DNA of 64,000 nt, taken from Prostheceraeus crozeri (Eukaryota; Platyhelminthes; Polycladida; Euryleptidae). This document shows, piece by piece, positions 43,055 to 53,696 of the stretch; the first letter of the stretch is position 1; each line of letters starts with the position of its first letter. Made by a program: the position numbers and the translations under genes. The stretch is from positions 853,524 to 917,523 of the forward strand of contig CAJQUW010016138.1 of NCBI GenBank assembly GCA_907163375.1, written 5' to 3'. The notes under the pieces were generated by a model that was given only the letters and a program-made list of their open reading frames with translations, ran no database searches and was not told where the DNA came from.

Positions 43055-43372
43055 CATTCTACTGCTGTCTCTGAACATTTCCGTACGCATTGTTCCATTG
43101 CACATTTTTCTTTTACCGCATTGGAGTATTGTGTGAACACTATCAAACGAAAGACCAAAGAAGCTAGATGGATGAAGCGGCTCAATACAATTTCACCGCA
43201 CGGAATCAATAAGCTTGGTGACTACAATAATTCTATTCACTTGGTCTTACCACATAGCGCCTGCAGCAAGCAAGTTGTCCTTATCTGTCAACAGTCAATC
43301 AAAAACTACAAAACCATTGGCAGCTACACAAACCACTCAAATCTTCGCAACTTGTTGAACACTTTTCGCTAA
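43055..43372 (+). pseudogene. Penelope-like GIY-YIG endonuclease C-terminal fragment
   Basis: The frame reads STAVSEHFRTHCSIAHFSFT, then EARWMKRLNTISPHGINK, which matches the end of the GIY-YIG nuclease of Penelope-like elements (His-rich segment, then a W-x3-L-x-T-x2-P-x-G-x-N pattern). The nuclease start and the remaining reverse transcriptase are not seen between here and 41394. It is on the same strand as the RT fragment at 18919-19915, on the other side of copy A, so the two may once have been one element; not proven. Confidence 0.5.
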
Positions 43373-45313
43373 TGTATTTAATGCCTGTAAACGATTGTAC
43401 TGTGCTTCAGTTTATGTGATTTGATAAAGACATTACACGAAACCGGTCATCGCATTAGTATCGAGTTTTCTGTCCTCTCTGTCGGAACTCAGTGTGCGCG
43501 GTACTAGTTGGGTTTTGGCCCAACCTTGATATCTCCGGGTATCTGCTACTGTTTACATATTTTTCTTGAAGAAAGATTTTGGCATCACACAACAATATAA
43601 CACAGATGTCGTAGTCATCAACTTGCTAGACATTGTTTTACGAGAATTAGCATGGTGGCAAAGTAAAAGATTAGAGGAAGAGGCGAATCATTCGAAATAA
43701 TTATGTAGAATCATTTAGTAAGTTTAATATTTTTGTTGCTCATCATTTTTATTACAAGGTTTGATTTATATTTTTTGTACACTTAACCAATGTATAGGAT
43801 TAGTGTTCTCATGAAATACATAAATAAAGACGAGGGCTAAGTCAATGTGAATGTACAGTTTCAAGGACATGCCTGCTAACTTGAATACTTTTGTGTTTTG
43901 GCTGTATCTGCTTCTCCATTTCTTCCTTGGTTTCGGGTGCTTGAGTCGGTCGATCATTCAAATTATGTGACTGATTCCTCAATTAAGATGTTGGATCGAT
44001 CTAGAGGTACACGACGAGGTGTTTTTCGTGGGGTGTTCAAATAGAACGCATACCCATCAAAAACGCTGGGAACTGCATCATCTTTTTCGAATTTCGACGT
44101 TTTCGTCTGAAGCTGACTTTTTCACTTTTCTTTTCCCAGAGGCATCAAAATATATTTATAATCGGTGCCAACGAAGTGAGCACTACACACGAATTCTCTT
44201 GGTATATATTTGTATGCTTTTCGTATGTTATTTCAAATGTGGTATGCTTTACATACTAAAGCCATACCAGCACAATGTGAAAAGAAAGCATAAATCATGT
44301 CCAAGATATATTGATTTAAGGCCTTTTGTCAATTAAGATCACACTAATGTTGCTACTGCTCTGTAAGTAGTGAGATAATGACATTCAAGAGTCATGCTTT
44401 CAATAGTGAAGTCGATTTTAATACGCGTAAGTCTAAGGCATTTCATAAATAATCAATAAGTATTCGACCATTAACAATTATGCATTACGCAATTTTAAAA
44501 TTAAGCATATTACCAATCCGAAATAAAAACACATTACAATTCATCAGCGCAAAAATAGTTATGTTTGATATATATAAGTCAACATGATTTCACGAAAGAT
44601 ATCGTTTGAATGAATTGATGTTTATCGACTTGGTTCTTAACCCTTTCACGCCCATTTCCTCGGATGCCAATAAAATCGACTTTTTCTCCGTTTCCTATTC
44701 ATATTTGATCATTGGAATATAAAAATGATGTTTAGGCTGCTTGTATTGATTTGTATCGTGTATAATACTATGTTACCATGCGGTAACATTGAACGGTGGC
44801 TAGTCTGTCACGTTTTTTTCTAAATAGCAAAGGAGCATATTCTTCTGAAGCATTTTCTAAAATTCTTCTTCGATATATGATGTGTAATTATAATTCTGAT
44901 ACGAAATGTCAGATAGGACTATATTTATAAAATATTTGCGTCCCAAAGCATCAGAAACACACTAGAAAACTCGACGATCTTATGTTTTATGTATAGCATG
45001 TCTACGTAACTTTCTTATTCAATAGATATGAAGATAAACGTAATTCTAGTATTTAATCCACAATCAGACATAGATTTAAATGAAAACTAAATAATTTGAT
45101 AAAAGTTTATATTTATCGAGGTTCTCCAAAGAAAATTTCATCAATTACAAAAGATGGGAAGTTGTAGGAATTACATGCAATGCAAGAATTGTTTTGCTAG
45201 ACAAGTTACAACTGGGGCTGGCATTTTTTATACATTCAGCTTCGCATATTTGGTCAAAATAATTATAAAGTACACACAAACTTATAAACTTCATGTAATC
45301 AATATGGCCTAAA
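43373..45313. other. Interval without recognised genes
   Basis: Holds the second copy of the 141-bp direct repeat (43549-43690). Otherwise AT-rich with short unsupported frames on both strands; nothing else identified. Confidence 0.5.
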
Positions 45314-46315
45314 CTACTGATGGTAAGTATAGAAACAATTGTTCTCTGAATTCAAACAGAGTGACACATCACATTTCTGGCAAATCCAAGGACTCACCCC
45401 ACTGCATCCGAAGTTCTTGCACCGAATTCTTCTACTTGAATAGAAAGGCCAATGACCAATTTGGTCTCTTCTAGAATCTGATTCCAATCGATATTGCTGC
45501 CTGGAAGGAGAAGTCATTTGCCCTGAAGTGTCAATCATTCTTCGTTTTCTGTTGCTTGATTTTCTTGCTTTCAAAAGTCCTTCCGCAATGAAAGTGGTGA
45601 ATTTCATCAGGGACACATTCTTTTCCTCTTCTGTATTTCTTCTGTAGACAAGCCAGCAGTTATTGATCGCAATGCTCAGCATTTGATAGAATATTCGCAT
45701 ATACCATCTCCGTGATTTGCGATCTACTCTGTACAACGAAATCAGCATATCCATTTTGTCTACTCCTCCCATGAATTTATTGTATTGCATTACGATATAG
45801 GGACAAGGAACATCGACAGTGGACTTTTCTTTTGATGGCCAACGTTTCACGGTTCCTCGGGGTTCATCTCCAGCGTAAGTTGAAGCAAGTGTCACTGCCC
45901 GATTGTCGTACCAAGTCACGACATTGAGTCCACTGTTTGCATCAACGACTTTGTCTAAACTACCTCGTCCTTCGGATTTCAATTCTTTTTCTGTGTTCAG
46001 AGGTGGGTTCTTCAATCTGTTCCTTCTGATAGTTCCATCGGTGAGAACACCCTTCTCCTTTTCGAGGTAAATCAGTAATTTCAAAGTCGTGAAATAGTTG
46101 TCACAAAACAACTTGAAATTCTGGTGTGACGGTATGGCTGCGGCCAATGAAGCTACAATGTTTTCTGTCAAGGTAAAGCCTTCAATCTTTATAGATACGT
46201 TGGTTTCTGATCCACAGTAAATGATAAAGTCATGTATTATTCCCGATGCAGAGCATCTTGTAAAGACTTTTATACCCCATTTGGTCGGTTTCATGGGAAG
46301 ATATTGCTTCATCGA
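45314..46315 (-). pseudogene. piggyBac-type transposase, N-terminally truncated
   Basis: Cut-and-paste transposase core. LPMKPTKWGIKVF at the start of the recognisable part, then FKLFCDNYFTTLKLL (first Asp), VVTWYDNRAV (second), MQYNKFMGGVDKMDML (third) and a C-terminal Cys-rich zinc domain (CKNFGC, CQKCDVSLC). About 330 codons remain. The N-terminal third is absent, and the frame instead runs upstream into a minisatellite. No TTAA-flanked ends found. Close in layout to domesticated-type PGBD proteins, but here more likely a truncated transposon. Confidence 0.85.
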
Positions 46316-46361
46316 TAGTCTGCAGTAGTGAAAACTGTGCCCTATTTGCGACGGATAGGTA

Positions 46362-46540
46362 CATGGATAGGTACATGTAAAATTTAGTGTTATCAATCGG
46401 TACATGGATAGGTACATGTATAATTTAGTTCTCAATAGGAACATGGATAGGTACATGTATAATTCAGTGTTATGAATAGGAACTTGTATGAGATCTGTTT
46501 TACTGGATAGGTACATGTGTTTGGTACACTCGGTTGAGTA
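46362..46540. repeat. Minisatellite of GGATAGGTACATGTATAATT units
   Basis: Four to five irregular copies of a GGATAGGTACATGT core spaced 20-65 bp. It abuts the truncated piggyBac frame, which reads through it as a Tyr/Met/Leu repeat (not a real protein start). Confidence 0.8.
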
Positions 46541-46798
46541 CACTGTGTTTCGGAACGTCTATGAGCGAACTTGTGCGGTTTGGTTCTGAGCACTTGGGTA
46601 CGTACCGATAGACGTCCGTTGTTTGATTTTGAATGGGTTTGCTCAATTGCGACTATTGTGACAATTATTTTAAATGTAGCACTATTTAGATGTGAAACTT
46701 TACTGTGCAGCTATGATTTAGTAGCTCCCCAATAAGAAAACCAATTCCAGAACTATGTTTAAGATGAAAAGACAAGAGATTTACAATGTAAGTTTAAT

Positions 46799-47089
46799 TT
46801 AAGCGTGAAAAATAAATGACGGGTACAGATCACGTCCCTCAGGCGACTCCATGATCTTCAAGAAGTCATCACACCATTTATGAAATGTCTGATTTTTACT
46901 AAAGTCATGGTCACACTCGTGTACCGGACACTTCACCGGTAGTCCACTCCGCCTTTGAAGTGCTGACACAGTCAAGGTTTTCCATAGGGCCACTTTGCAG
47001 CCGCAAGAGAGATGCACGGTCATATCCAACTGACCTCCCATAATGACTTGGCTGTCATTTTGAAAATAAAATAGTGGTTTTGAGGACAT
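46799..47089 (-). CDS. Small zinc-finger-type protein at the left side of copy B
   Basis: 96 residues from an ATG at 47087-47089 with a TATA box about 60 bp upstream (47147-47156). Cysteine pattern CGCKV, then about 30 residues later CPVHECDH, and C-terminal HKWC: enough ligands for one zinc site. The 82-residue product at 9724-9960 shares the CG..V, ALQ and CPxH spacing. Divergent from 47314-47712 with a shared 225-bp promoter region, so likely an early accessory or regulatory gene. Family unnamed. Confidence 0.55.
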   Translation of the reverse strand: MSSKPLFYFQNDSQVIMGGQLDMTVHLSCGCKVALWKTLTVSALQRRSGLPVKCPVHECDHDFSKNQTFHKWCDDFLKIMESPEGRDLYPSFIFHA

Positions 47090-47146
47090 GCTTCTTGTTA
47101 TGGAACGTTGAGGATAAGTACTTAACAGTTTGGAACAATGACATCC

Positions 47147-47232
47147 TTTATATAGTTATATATATTCTTTAGGGAAGTTCGGTACCTCTCTGATTGGCTG
47201 TTAGGATTTCCTTTGTTTAAAAAGTATATAAG
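47147..47232. promoter_or_regulatory. Divergent TATA promoters between 46799-47089 and 47314-47712
   Basis: Minus strand CTATATAAAGGATG at 47147-47156 serves the leftward gene. Plus strand AGTATATAAGTCC at 47225-47232 stands about 85 bp before the ATG at 47314. A CCAAT-type ATTGG word at 47195 lies between them. Confidence 0.6.
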
Positions 47233-47313
47233 TCCGAGGTTTGTACCAATTCTTATCAAAGGTTCTAATCCTCACGTTTACAAGTTACAATTATTTTAAA
47301 TCTACAAGTCATA

Positions 47314-47712
47314 ATGGATCGCAAACAGAAAGCCGCAGTTGAGAACGGTACTGCTGATCGTACCACTTCGCCAGTGGAACGTACCAATACACCTCCCCAA
47401 TCTCCGATGGAGCGATCGACAACACCAAACGAACCGGTGGTGTTCACCCAAGCCCCTGCATCGCCCGACTACTCGAGTGATGAAGATAGTGACGTATCAA
47501 TCGAGACGATGCGTCACATGAATAAGAAGTCCATGCGAACGCCACTCTATGGAAGGGTCACGGTCAAAGTCAAGAACGCCCCGAGAAAGTACCACACGAA
47601 ACGGGTCTTCATGCGAATGGAGCCGAACGAGCGGAACCTCACAACCGCTCTCGAATTTTCAGTCATCGACCTTGATGCAAATTGGACTTGTTCAGTGGAC
47701 CGCCATCAGTAA
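47314..47712 (+). CDS. Accessory protein of copy B, 132 residues, unknown
   Basis: Intact from an ATG downstream of a TATA box. The first 60 residues are rich in Thr/Pro/Ser/Glu with repeated TTSPVER/TTPNEP-like words, then an acidic YSSDEDSDVS stretch, then a basic, beta-like half (YGRVTVKVKNAPRKYHTKR). Probably disordered N-terminus and a small folded C-terminus. No relative found in A or C. An open frame in another phase (to 47921, with CCMCC) follows but lacks an ATG; a frameshifted extension is possible. Confidence 0.5.
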   Translation: MDRKQKAAVENGTADRTTSPVERTNTPPQSPMERSTTPNEPVVFTQAPASPDYSSDEDSDVSIETMRHMNKKSMRTPLYGRVTVKVKNAPRKYHTKRVFMRMEPNERNLTTALEFSVIDLDANWTCSVDRHQ

Positions 47713-48049
47713 GCATCAATGTGGCTGCTCAAGGACATTCTGAGGTAATCAGTTTGCGGGCATACTATGCCAATATTTTAAAGACTCTCCATTCAAAGCC
47801 CTGCTGTATGTGCTGTCCTATTTCAAAACATCTAATGAAAGACATTGAGCAGCTCATAACTGCTACAAATCAGAATCTAGCCGATGTGAGTGTATATCAG
47901 TTTCCCTCTACAACTTGTTAAGTGTTTTATGTAATTTTATAAGTACCAGCAACAAACTCTGTGTGAATGCTTGTAAACTTTTGTATATAATGTTATAAGT
48001 ACTAAGCAAAAATTGTAATTGTATTATCTATTTCCATATTAGAATAAAA

Positions 48050-48442
48050 ATGTCTGTAAAACGGAAGGCATCTTCTCGTCAATCGAAACGGTCCTTCAAA
48101 CCTTCAAGTCAGTTTAAAAAGGCGTTGCGAAAGTTAAACAGGATACATGATAATAAGAAGAAGTGTAAATTGATTCAAAATTCAAGTGATGATTTCATTC
48201 GTGATTTAGCTTTTGCAATACACAAATGTCTACCTATTTACAAGCCTCTGTTGAATGCTGGCTCTTTGAATAGCATAAAAACGTTTTCAAATCCAAGGAG
48301 TATTGATAAGAAAAGGCGAAACTTAATTCAGCGCGGTGGTGGTGGGTTTCTAAGTATGTTAAATGATATTGGAAACAGTATTAATGGTGTAATCAATAGT
48401 CCGCTTGGAAGGATTGCAGCAACTGCTGCAATGTTAATATAA
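48050..48442 (+). CDS. Basic small virion-type protein (copy B)
   Basis: 130 residues, intact homologue of the frameshifted 24719-25086. Basic start (KRKASSRQSKRSFKPSSQF), helical middle (DDFIRDLAFAIHK), FSNPRSIDKKRRNLIQRGGG, then a hydrophobic tail (FLSMLNDIGNSINGVI). The Gly-rich hinge before a hydrophobic tail could be a protease site or membrane-active segment. Preceded by AT-rich leader with AGAATAAAA just before the ATG. Confidence 0.55.
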   Translation: MSVKRKASSRQSKRSFKPSSQFKKALRKLNRIHDNKKKCKLIQNSSDDFIRDLAFAIHKCLPIYKPLLNAGSLNSIKTFSNPRSIDKKRRNLIQRGGGGFLSMLNDIGNSINGVINSPLGRIAATAAMLI

Positions 48443-48495
48443 GGTTAGCGAATCATAAAGTGACACGTCATCACTTTGATTGATGAGTCATATAT

Positions 48496-48509
48496 AGGTG
48501 TATATAAGG
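48496..48509 (+). promoter_or_regulatory. TATA box upstream of 48594-49328
   Basis: GTGTATATAAGGAAG, about 90 bp before the ATG at 48594, following a partial match CATATATAGG. Confidence 0.5.
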
Positions 48510-48593
48510 AAGACGCTTTAATGATATTTTACCACTTTCAAGTGACAATTCATTTGCGCTGGTTGAAAGCTCCGAATTAGTAATTGTTGAAAC

Positions 48594-49328
48594 ATGACTC
48601 AGAAAATGTATACAATCAGAGAGGAAGGTGACGCTTTTGAGCAAGATCTCTTGAAGCTTCGTCCGACACGAAAGGTGCAAGGGATTGGAAATACATTCTA
48701 CTTTCAAACCTTGAATTATGGTGATGATGGCTTTTATCTTCAAGTTCCATTCTTCCACAGTAATGGTATGTCTACATCAGGGTATAGCAATATGAGACAA
48801 ATGCGAGTGACTTTTCCAAAATGGCAACAGGTGATTCTTAAAACTATTGAATCTTTCGCGAAAGAATGTGTTGAGCTGCCTGAAAGTGCTCCCACTCATT
48901 GAAGAAAGGCATTAGAGGAAGGAGTTGGTTATAAGGAATTGCCGGAATTCGATACACTGTTTTTAAAACTATCGGATCATTTTCAAGCATTCGATCTCTT
49001 TACAAACGCGATGGAATATGAGGATCTCAAACGGGGCCGCTATATGGGCTTAGTGCACGTTACCGGACTTTATATTGGTTCACATGGTTCGACTGGTAAA
49101 GTCGCATCTTTACAAATGAAGGTTCTTCAACTAGTCTATGAACCACTACCAATTGATAAATGTTTAATTAACATTGATAAGACTGCTTCAAGTGATGGGA
49201 AGGAAGAGAGCAAAAAGCGAGGGCGGAAATCTAAAGATGGGAATCCTAAATTGAAGTTGAAGCGCCAAGATGCTGACTTGAAAACTTTCTATAATCCTAA
49301 TTGTGATGAGGAAACACAAATGTTTTAA
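48594..49328 (+). pseudogene. Conserved element protein of unknown role (copy B), one stop
   Basis: Homologue of 22483-23097. About 244 codons from an ATG, interrupted by TGA at 48900-48902 with no frame change. Blocks: YFQTLNYGDDGFYLQVPF, VTFPKWQQVILKTIE, then after the stop FKAFDLF-like acidic-hydrophobic segment, VTGLYIGSHGSTGKVASL, and a basic tail (KKRGRKSKDGNPKLKLK). Preceded by its own TATA box, placed before the ATPase. Possible single-strand DNA-binding function is only a guess. Followed by AATAAACG. Confidence 0.6.
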
Positions 49329-49453
49329 TTTGTAAATGTAACTTGAAAGTTTCTATTCTGAATGTAAATAAACGTGATCTGGAACATGTGTCTGTTTTGT
49401 TGTTCTAAGCAAAATTAGCGGGATGATGAGTTTAATGTTAATGGAATTATAAG

Positions 49454-50089
49454 ATGACAGATTTTCGTCTATTCACTGATCGCACAATGTGTGTCGCTGG
49501 ACCAAGTCAGTCCGGTAAAACTACATTTGTAACTGAATTGCTATAATATAGAAATGAAATGTTTAACAAGGAAATTAAGAGAGTCAAATGGTATTATGGA
49601 ATATTTCAACCACAACTACATTCTGCACTTCGCCAGAAAGGTTATGAGGTGAAGCAAGGGTTGCCATCAACTGAGGATATCAAAGCAGGTGACTTACTAG
49701 TATTAGATGATCTATTACGAGAAAGCAAATCTTCAAAGGATGTAACTGAAATGTTCATTCAAACTGCACATCATAGGGAAGCTTTTATTATCTACATCAC
49801 CCAAAACATCTTCGATGGAGGGAAAGAGCAAAGAACTAGAAGTTTGAATACACATTATTTGGCAATATTTAAAAATCCAAGAGATAGCAGTCAGATACAT
49901 CATCTCAGTAGACAGATATTACCTCAACAACCTAAAGTACTTTCAAAAATATATGAAGATGTAACTAAGAAACCACATGGCTATCTATTTATTGATCTAA
50001 CCCAGGAATGTCCGGAACGACTTCGATTTCGAACAAATATCATACCTAATTCCGCTGAACCAATGACAGTTTTCTCGGTTCACAGTTAG
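49454..50089 (+). pseudogene. Genome-packaging ATPase (copy B), one stop
   Basis: Start at the ATG at 49454, matching the copy A start. Walker A GPSQSGKT, Walker B LLVLDDLL, IIYITQNIF and KEQRTRSLNTHY, and HGYLFIDLTQECPE near the end. TAA at 49544-49546, seven codons after Walker A, is in frame and the rest is open to 50089. Length and motif spacing are as in other Polinton ATPases. Confidence 0.88.
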
Positions 50090-50128
50090 TTTTAAGCAAT
50101 GTACTTTGTTGCTTTATTATTTTCAAAC

Positions 50129-50779
50129 ATGTCGTATTCAAAGATGGTAGTCATTCCTCAAGAGGAGTATGTACAATTGACTACATTACAAAGTGCACAG
50201 GAAGTCAAAAATATAGATCAACCTATTACGAATCAACTTAAGGAACTAACACAAAAGGATATGGAAATTCAGAAGATTAAGGATCCCTATCGACGAATGC
50301 AGTTAGCAGCTGAAAACATTGACGAGAGGCGACAGATTCGTGACAAGTTGCGACGATTTATAACCTTGTCAACACCTCGACCATATCGTGTGCGCGCTGA
50401 GCGATTATTTGACTTCATTGATCCACATGTGAAGTTCAATGAGAGAGGAGAGATAATAGATGAAACAACTGGCGATGTTATTAGAAATAGTCACATAGAT
50501 GACCTTCTGCAATATGCTGTCAGAGATGTAAGGCGAAAACTAGGTGCACCACAAGGGTGGTCATATTTTCAGAAAATTTTATCTGATCAAAATCTACCTC
50601 ACAATATTATTGGAGGACCGACTGTGAATGAATTGGATAAGGGTCACTTACAAGATGGATCAAAGAGTAAAACACCCACGATGGCGGTCAAGCGAGAGCT
50701 TCATGATCCCGATGATCTGCAACCAAAAAGAGCTACTAGGCGCTCAATGCGTGTTGCGAAGGAGTATAGTAAATATTAA
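50129..50779 (+). CDS. Conserved element protein downstream of ATPase (copy B)
   Basis: Intact, 216 residues from the ATG at 50129, chosen because it matches the copy A start (SYSKMVVIPQEEYVQL). Helical, charged N-terminal half; NERGEIIDETTGDVI and QYAVRDVRRKLGAPQGWSYF in the middle; basic C-terminus (PKRATRRSMRVAKEYSKY). Located between ATPase and integrase as in A. Unknown function, kept in both diverged elements. Confidence 0.6.
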   Translation: MSYSKMVVIPQEEYVQLTTLQSAQEVKNIDQPITNQLKELTQKDMEIQKIKDPYRRMQLAAENIDERRQIRDKLRRFITLSTPRPYRVRAERLFDFIDPHVKFNERGEIIDETTGDVIRNSHIDDLLQYAVRDVRRKLGAPQGWSYFQKILSDQNLPHNIIGGPTVNELDKGHLQDGSKSKTPTMAVKRELHDPDDLQPKRATRRSMRVAKEYSKY

Positions 50780-50946
50780 GCAAATATGAATTAAGCCTTG
50801 CCTCTCTCATATCATGTCGTTACAAAAATTTTGATGTTGTTTGAAATCTGCGCTCGAAGGTAAAGCAGGAGAGGGCATAGAGGTTGATATCAATTGTGTT
50901 AGCAGTTGCTGTGCGATTAATACGCGTGCAAATCAGAACAAAGACG

Positions 50947-52035
50947 ATGAGTACAGCCGTGAAGCTGAGGAAGATTTATTACGACTTAAATCATCCCGCA
51001 AGTTTCAGTCGTCCAGAGGTTCTAGCTCGTGCAGCAGGTGTGGGAATAGAGAAAGTCAAGAAGTGGTTGAGGAGTCAACCGACTTACACTCTTCACAAAA
51101 ATGCGAGAAAGCGGTTTCCAACAAGAAAATATGTTGTTAACAATATAGATAGTCAATGGCAAGCGGACTTGGCTGACATGCAACAGATATCACAGCACAA
51201 TGATGGCTATAAATACATCTTAATCGTAATAGATATTTTATCTCGCTATGCTTGGGCACGTGCGGTGAAATCTAAACGAGGACCAGAAGTTGAAGCGGCT
51301 TTTCAGAGCATTTTCGATGAGGGGCGTGTTCCGCAAAGAATACAGACCGATCAAGGGAAGGAATTCGAAAACTCTCATGTTCGAAGTCTCCTTAAAAGTC
51401 ATAATGTGGAATTGTTTAGCGTAAAAAGTGCTTATAAAGCTGCCATGGTTGAGAGGTTCAATCGCACACTGAAGACAAAAATATGGCGCTATTTCACTGC
51501 AAAAAATACACATGTTTGGGTAGGTGAGCTGCAGAAATTTGTTAAGAATTACAATGAAAGCTACCATCGAATCATTAAGATGAAACCAGTTGATGTTACC
51601 CCAGATAATGCGATGGATGTATGGCTTCGATTGTATGATAAGAAAGCGAAAAACATTTCCAATGAAAAGAAAATTAATGTTGATGATAGAGTTCGGATTT
51701 CAAAGGTTAAGTCTACATTTCAGAAGGGGTATCTACCTAATTGGACTGAATAAGAGTTTTTTGTGGATGAAGTAAATACAAAATTTAGACCCACTATGCA
51801 TAAATTAATAGATTACCATGGCAATCCAATTGAAGGAAAATTTTACTCTTATGAATTGCAAGTAGTAGACAGAAGTGAAGAGGTGTATATGATTGACAAA
51901 ATAATTAGGAGGAAAGGTCATGGTAATCAAAGGAAATATCTAGTTAAATGGAAAGGATATCCTGATTCATTCAATAGCTGGATAACGCACCAGGATCTAC
52001 AAAATGTGGAGGTGGGAGACACTCGTAACTTTTAA
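50947..52035 (+). pseudogene. Retrovirus-like integrase with chromodomain (copy B), one stop
   Basis: Start at the ATG at 50947, 7 codons before the conserved IYYDLNHPASFS. N-terminal helix-turn-helix-like region, then QPTYTLHKNARKRFPTRK, WQADLADM (first Asp), IVIDILSRYAW, QTDQGKEF (second Asp) and, 33 residues between, MVERFNRTLK (Glu). A TAA at 51751-51753 separates the core from the C-terminal chromodomain-like part (MIDKIIRRKG, VKWKGYPDSFNSW). The catalytic core is therefore whole, the targeting part is cut off. Clear family. Confidence 0.9.
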
Positions 52036-52075
52036 GCTAATATAGCATGTGACTTCTTCCATATATGAATTTAAC

Positions 52076-53653
52076 ATGTCTACTGACTTCAACATCATTC
52101 TTCCAAGAAATAGCAACCCCAAGATATTCCCAAGTAACAAACCATCTCTCTACTCTGTTGAATTCGCTAATCCAATTACTCTGCATGGACCCCATGAAGT
52201 TGTTCTAACTGAAATTACTTATTACAACGATATCAGTTTGCTAAAGAACAACTATTTTGAATTACATAAAGAAGTGCGAGAGAAGGATGATTGCTTTCGC
52301 ATATTTCAAAATAGTCTACATGGTACATGGGCTTTTCATCATCTAAATTTACATCCTTTTTCAACATCTTTACCATCTGTCCAAAACATGATTAAAATTC
52401 AAAAGGCATTTGCAACGTCAACTTTTGATTCTAAGGTTCCCACAATGAGCTTGCAAGATACACAAAAGGAAATCGGTAGAATGTTTGAACGAATAAATGA
52501 TCTCTTCAAGCTGACTTTGAATAAATTCTACAAACCAGTCATAAAGGGGTCAACAAAATTGATGAAGGAAGGGAAGCATGTTCTTCTTGTATTAGGTAAG
52601 GATTTGAGTCATACTTTTGGGTATTCCAGAACAACTTTCTCATCAAGGTATTGGTATAATGGACGTGGGTGGAATTCGGAGAGGAAAGTCACTGATTTTC
52701 AATGTAGAATTGTGCCATTGTATGCATTACAAAAAAGGAGCATCCGAGTAAAAAATAAATTTGAGGTCATTAGAAGTGTTGAAGACTTTGCAAGAAAGTT
52801 TCAAGGATCAGTGCCAGATACGTTAATGACTTGTGAATATAAGAAAGAGAAAGTAACTTTGTTTACTGTTGAAACGGAGGCAGAATTTATTGTTTTTACT
52901 AAAAAGACACCATTGGAAAAGTCTGAGTCCGCTGTTATTGAATTCGGATCTGAAATGATTGGGATGTTTAAGGGCCTTGAAAGCGCACCTTGGTTGACAG
53001 AATTAAATGATACATTCAAGGTTCAATTGTCCTCTTCTAAACTCAAAGCATCAACAAATGCTTCATGGGATATCCACGTATACAGCGAAGACATATTGGG
53101 TGATGAATTGTCTACTTCCAGTGAACTTGTAAAAAGAGTTAATTTGAACATTGAAAGCTTGAAAACGCCATCTGAATTGTGTACAAAGTTAAATGAGTTT
53201 GGTGTAGATTACCTTGATGCAGATGAATATCACTTTTCTTATGACCCACATAAGAAACGCATGATTGTAAAGGTAGGGAAGAACTCTCTTATCAAGCTGG
53301 ATAGCGTGTTAACGACCACATTGGGATTCTCAAAATCAACTATTTATGAAGGCACATCAATAGGTGATGCAGCCCCATCACTAGAACGTGATATAAGTAA
53401 CTTATACGTCTATTGTAACATTATTGAATATACAAGGGTTGGCGACATTGAGGCCCCACTTCTGCGCACATTTCCTCTCTCATCCGTAAGGAAGCAACTA
53501 ATCAATCGAGAATTTTTTAACACAATGTATCTACCAATCAGCCGAAATTTCATCAATAGAATTGACATATCAATTCATGATGACGCAGGAGAAGTAGTAC
53601 CGTTCTGTGGTGGTGTTACTGTTTTGACCCTACATATTAGGTCACGAGAATAA
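52076..53653 (+). CDS. Penton-like minor capsid protein (copy B)
   Basis: 525 residues, uninterrupted from the ATG at 52076. N-terminus DFNIILPRNSNPKIFPSNK then EVVLTEITYYNDIS, shared with the broken copy A gene. The C-terminal third ends in LPISRNFINRIDISIHDDAG and VTVLTLHIRS, typical of the adintovirus/Polinton penton family in which the terminal strand closes the jelly roll. Probably the pentameric vertex protein. It follows integrase directly and precedes the pX-like gene, unlike in copy A. The long open frame contrasts with the damaged polymerase and integrase. Confidence 0.78.
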   Translation: MSTDFNIILPRNSNPKIFPSNKPSLYSVEFANPITLHGPHEVVLTEITYYNDISLLKNNYFELHKEVREKDDCFRIFQNSLHGTWAFHHLNLHPFSTSLPSVQNMIKIQKAFATSTFDSKVPTMSLQDTQKEIGRMFERINDLFKLTLNKFYKPVIKGSTKLMKEGKHVLLVLGKDLSHTFGYSRTTFSSRYWYNGRGWNSERKVTDFQCRIVPLYALQKRSIRVKNKFEVIRSVEDFARKFQGSVPDTLMTCEYKKEKVTLFTVETEAEFIVFTKKTPLEKSESAVIEFGSEMIGMFKGLESAPWLTELNDTFKVQLSSSKLKASTNASWDIHVYSEDILGDELSTSSELVKRVNLNIESLKTPSELCTKLNEFGVDYLDADEYHFSYDPHKKRMIVKVGKNSLIKLDSVLTTTLGFSKSTIYEGTSIGDAAPSLERDISNLYVYCNIIEYTRVGDIEAPLLRTFPLSSVRKQLINREFFNTMYLPISRNFINRIDISIHDDAGEVVPFCGGVTVLTLHIRSRE

Positions 53654-53696
53654 GGCTTTACGCTATTATGCCTTCCATAGTTATTCAATAGTCATA

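Noticed and set aside
46312..46543. N-terminal Tyr/Met/Leu-rich 77 residues of the piggyBac frame
   Set aside because: Translation of a minisatellite; not part of the transposase.
47682..47921. 79-codon frame with CCMCC after the copy B accessory gene
   Set aside because: No ATG (starts TTG) and it overlaps the preceding gene in another phase; kept only as a possible frameshifted extension.
50841..51140. Cys-rich frame overlapping the copy B integrase
   Set aside because: No ATG; most of its length is the integrase read in another frame. Only the INCVSSCC segment resembles the copy A small protein.
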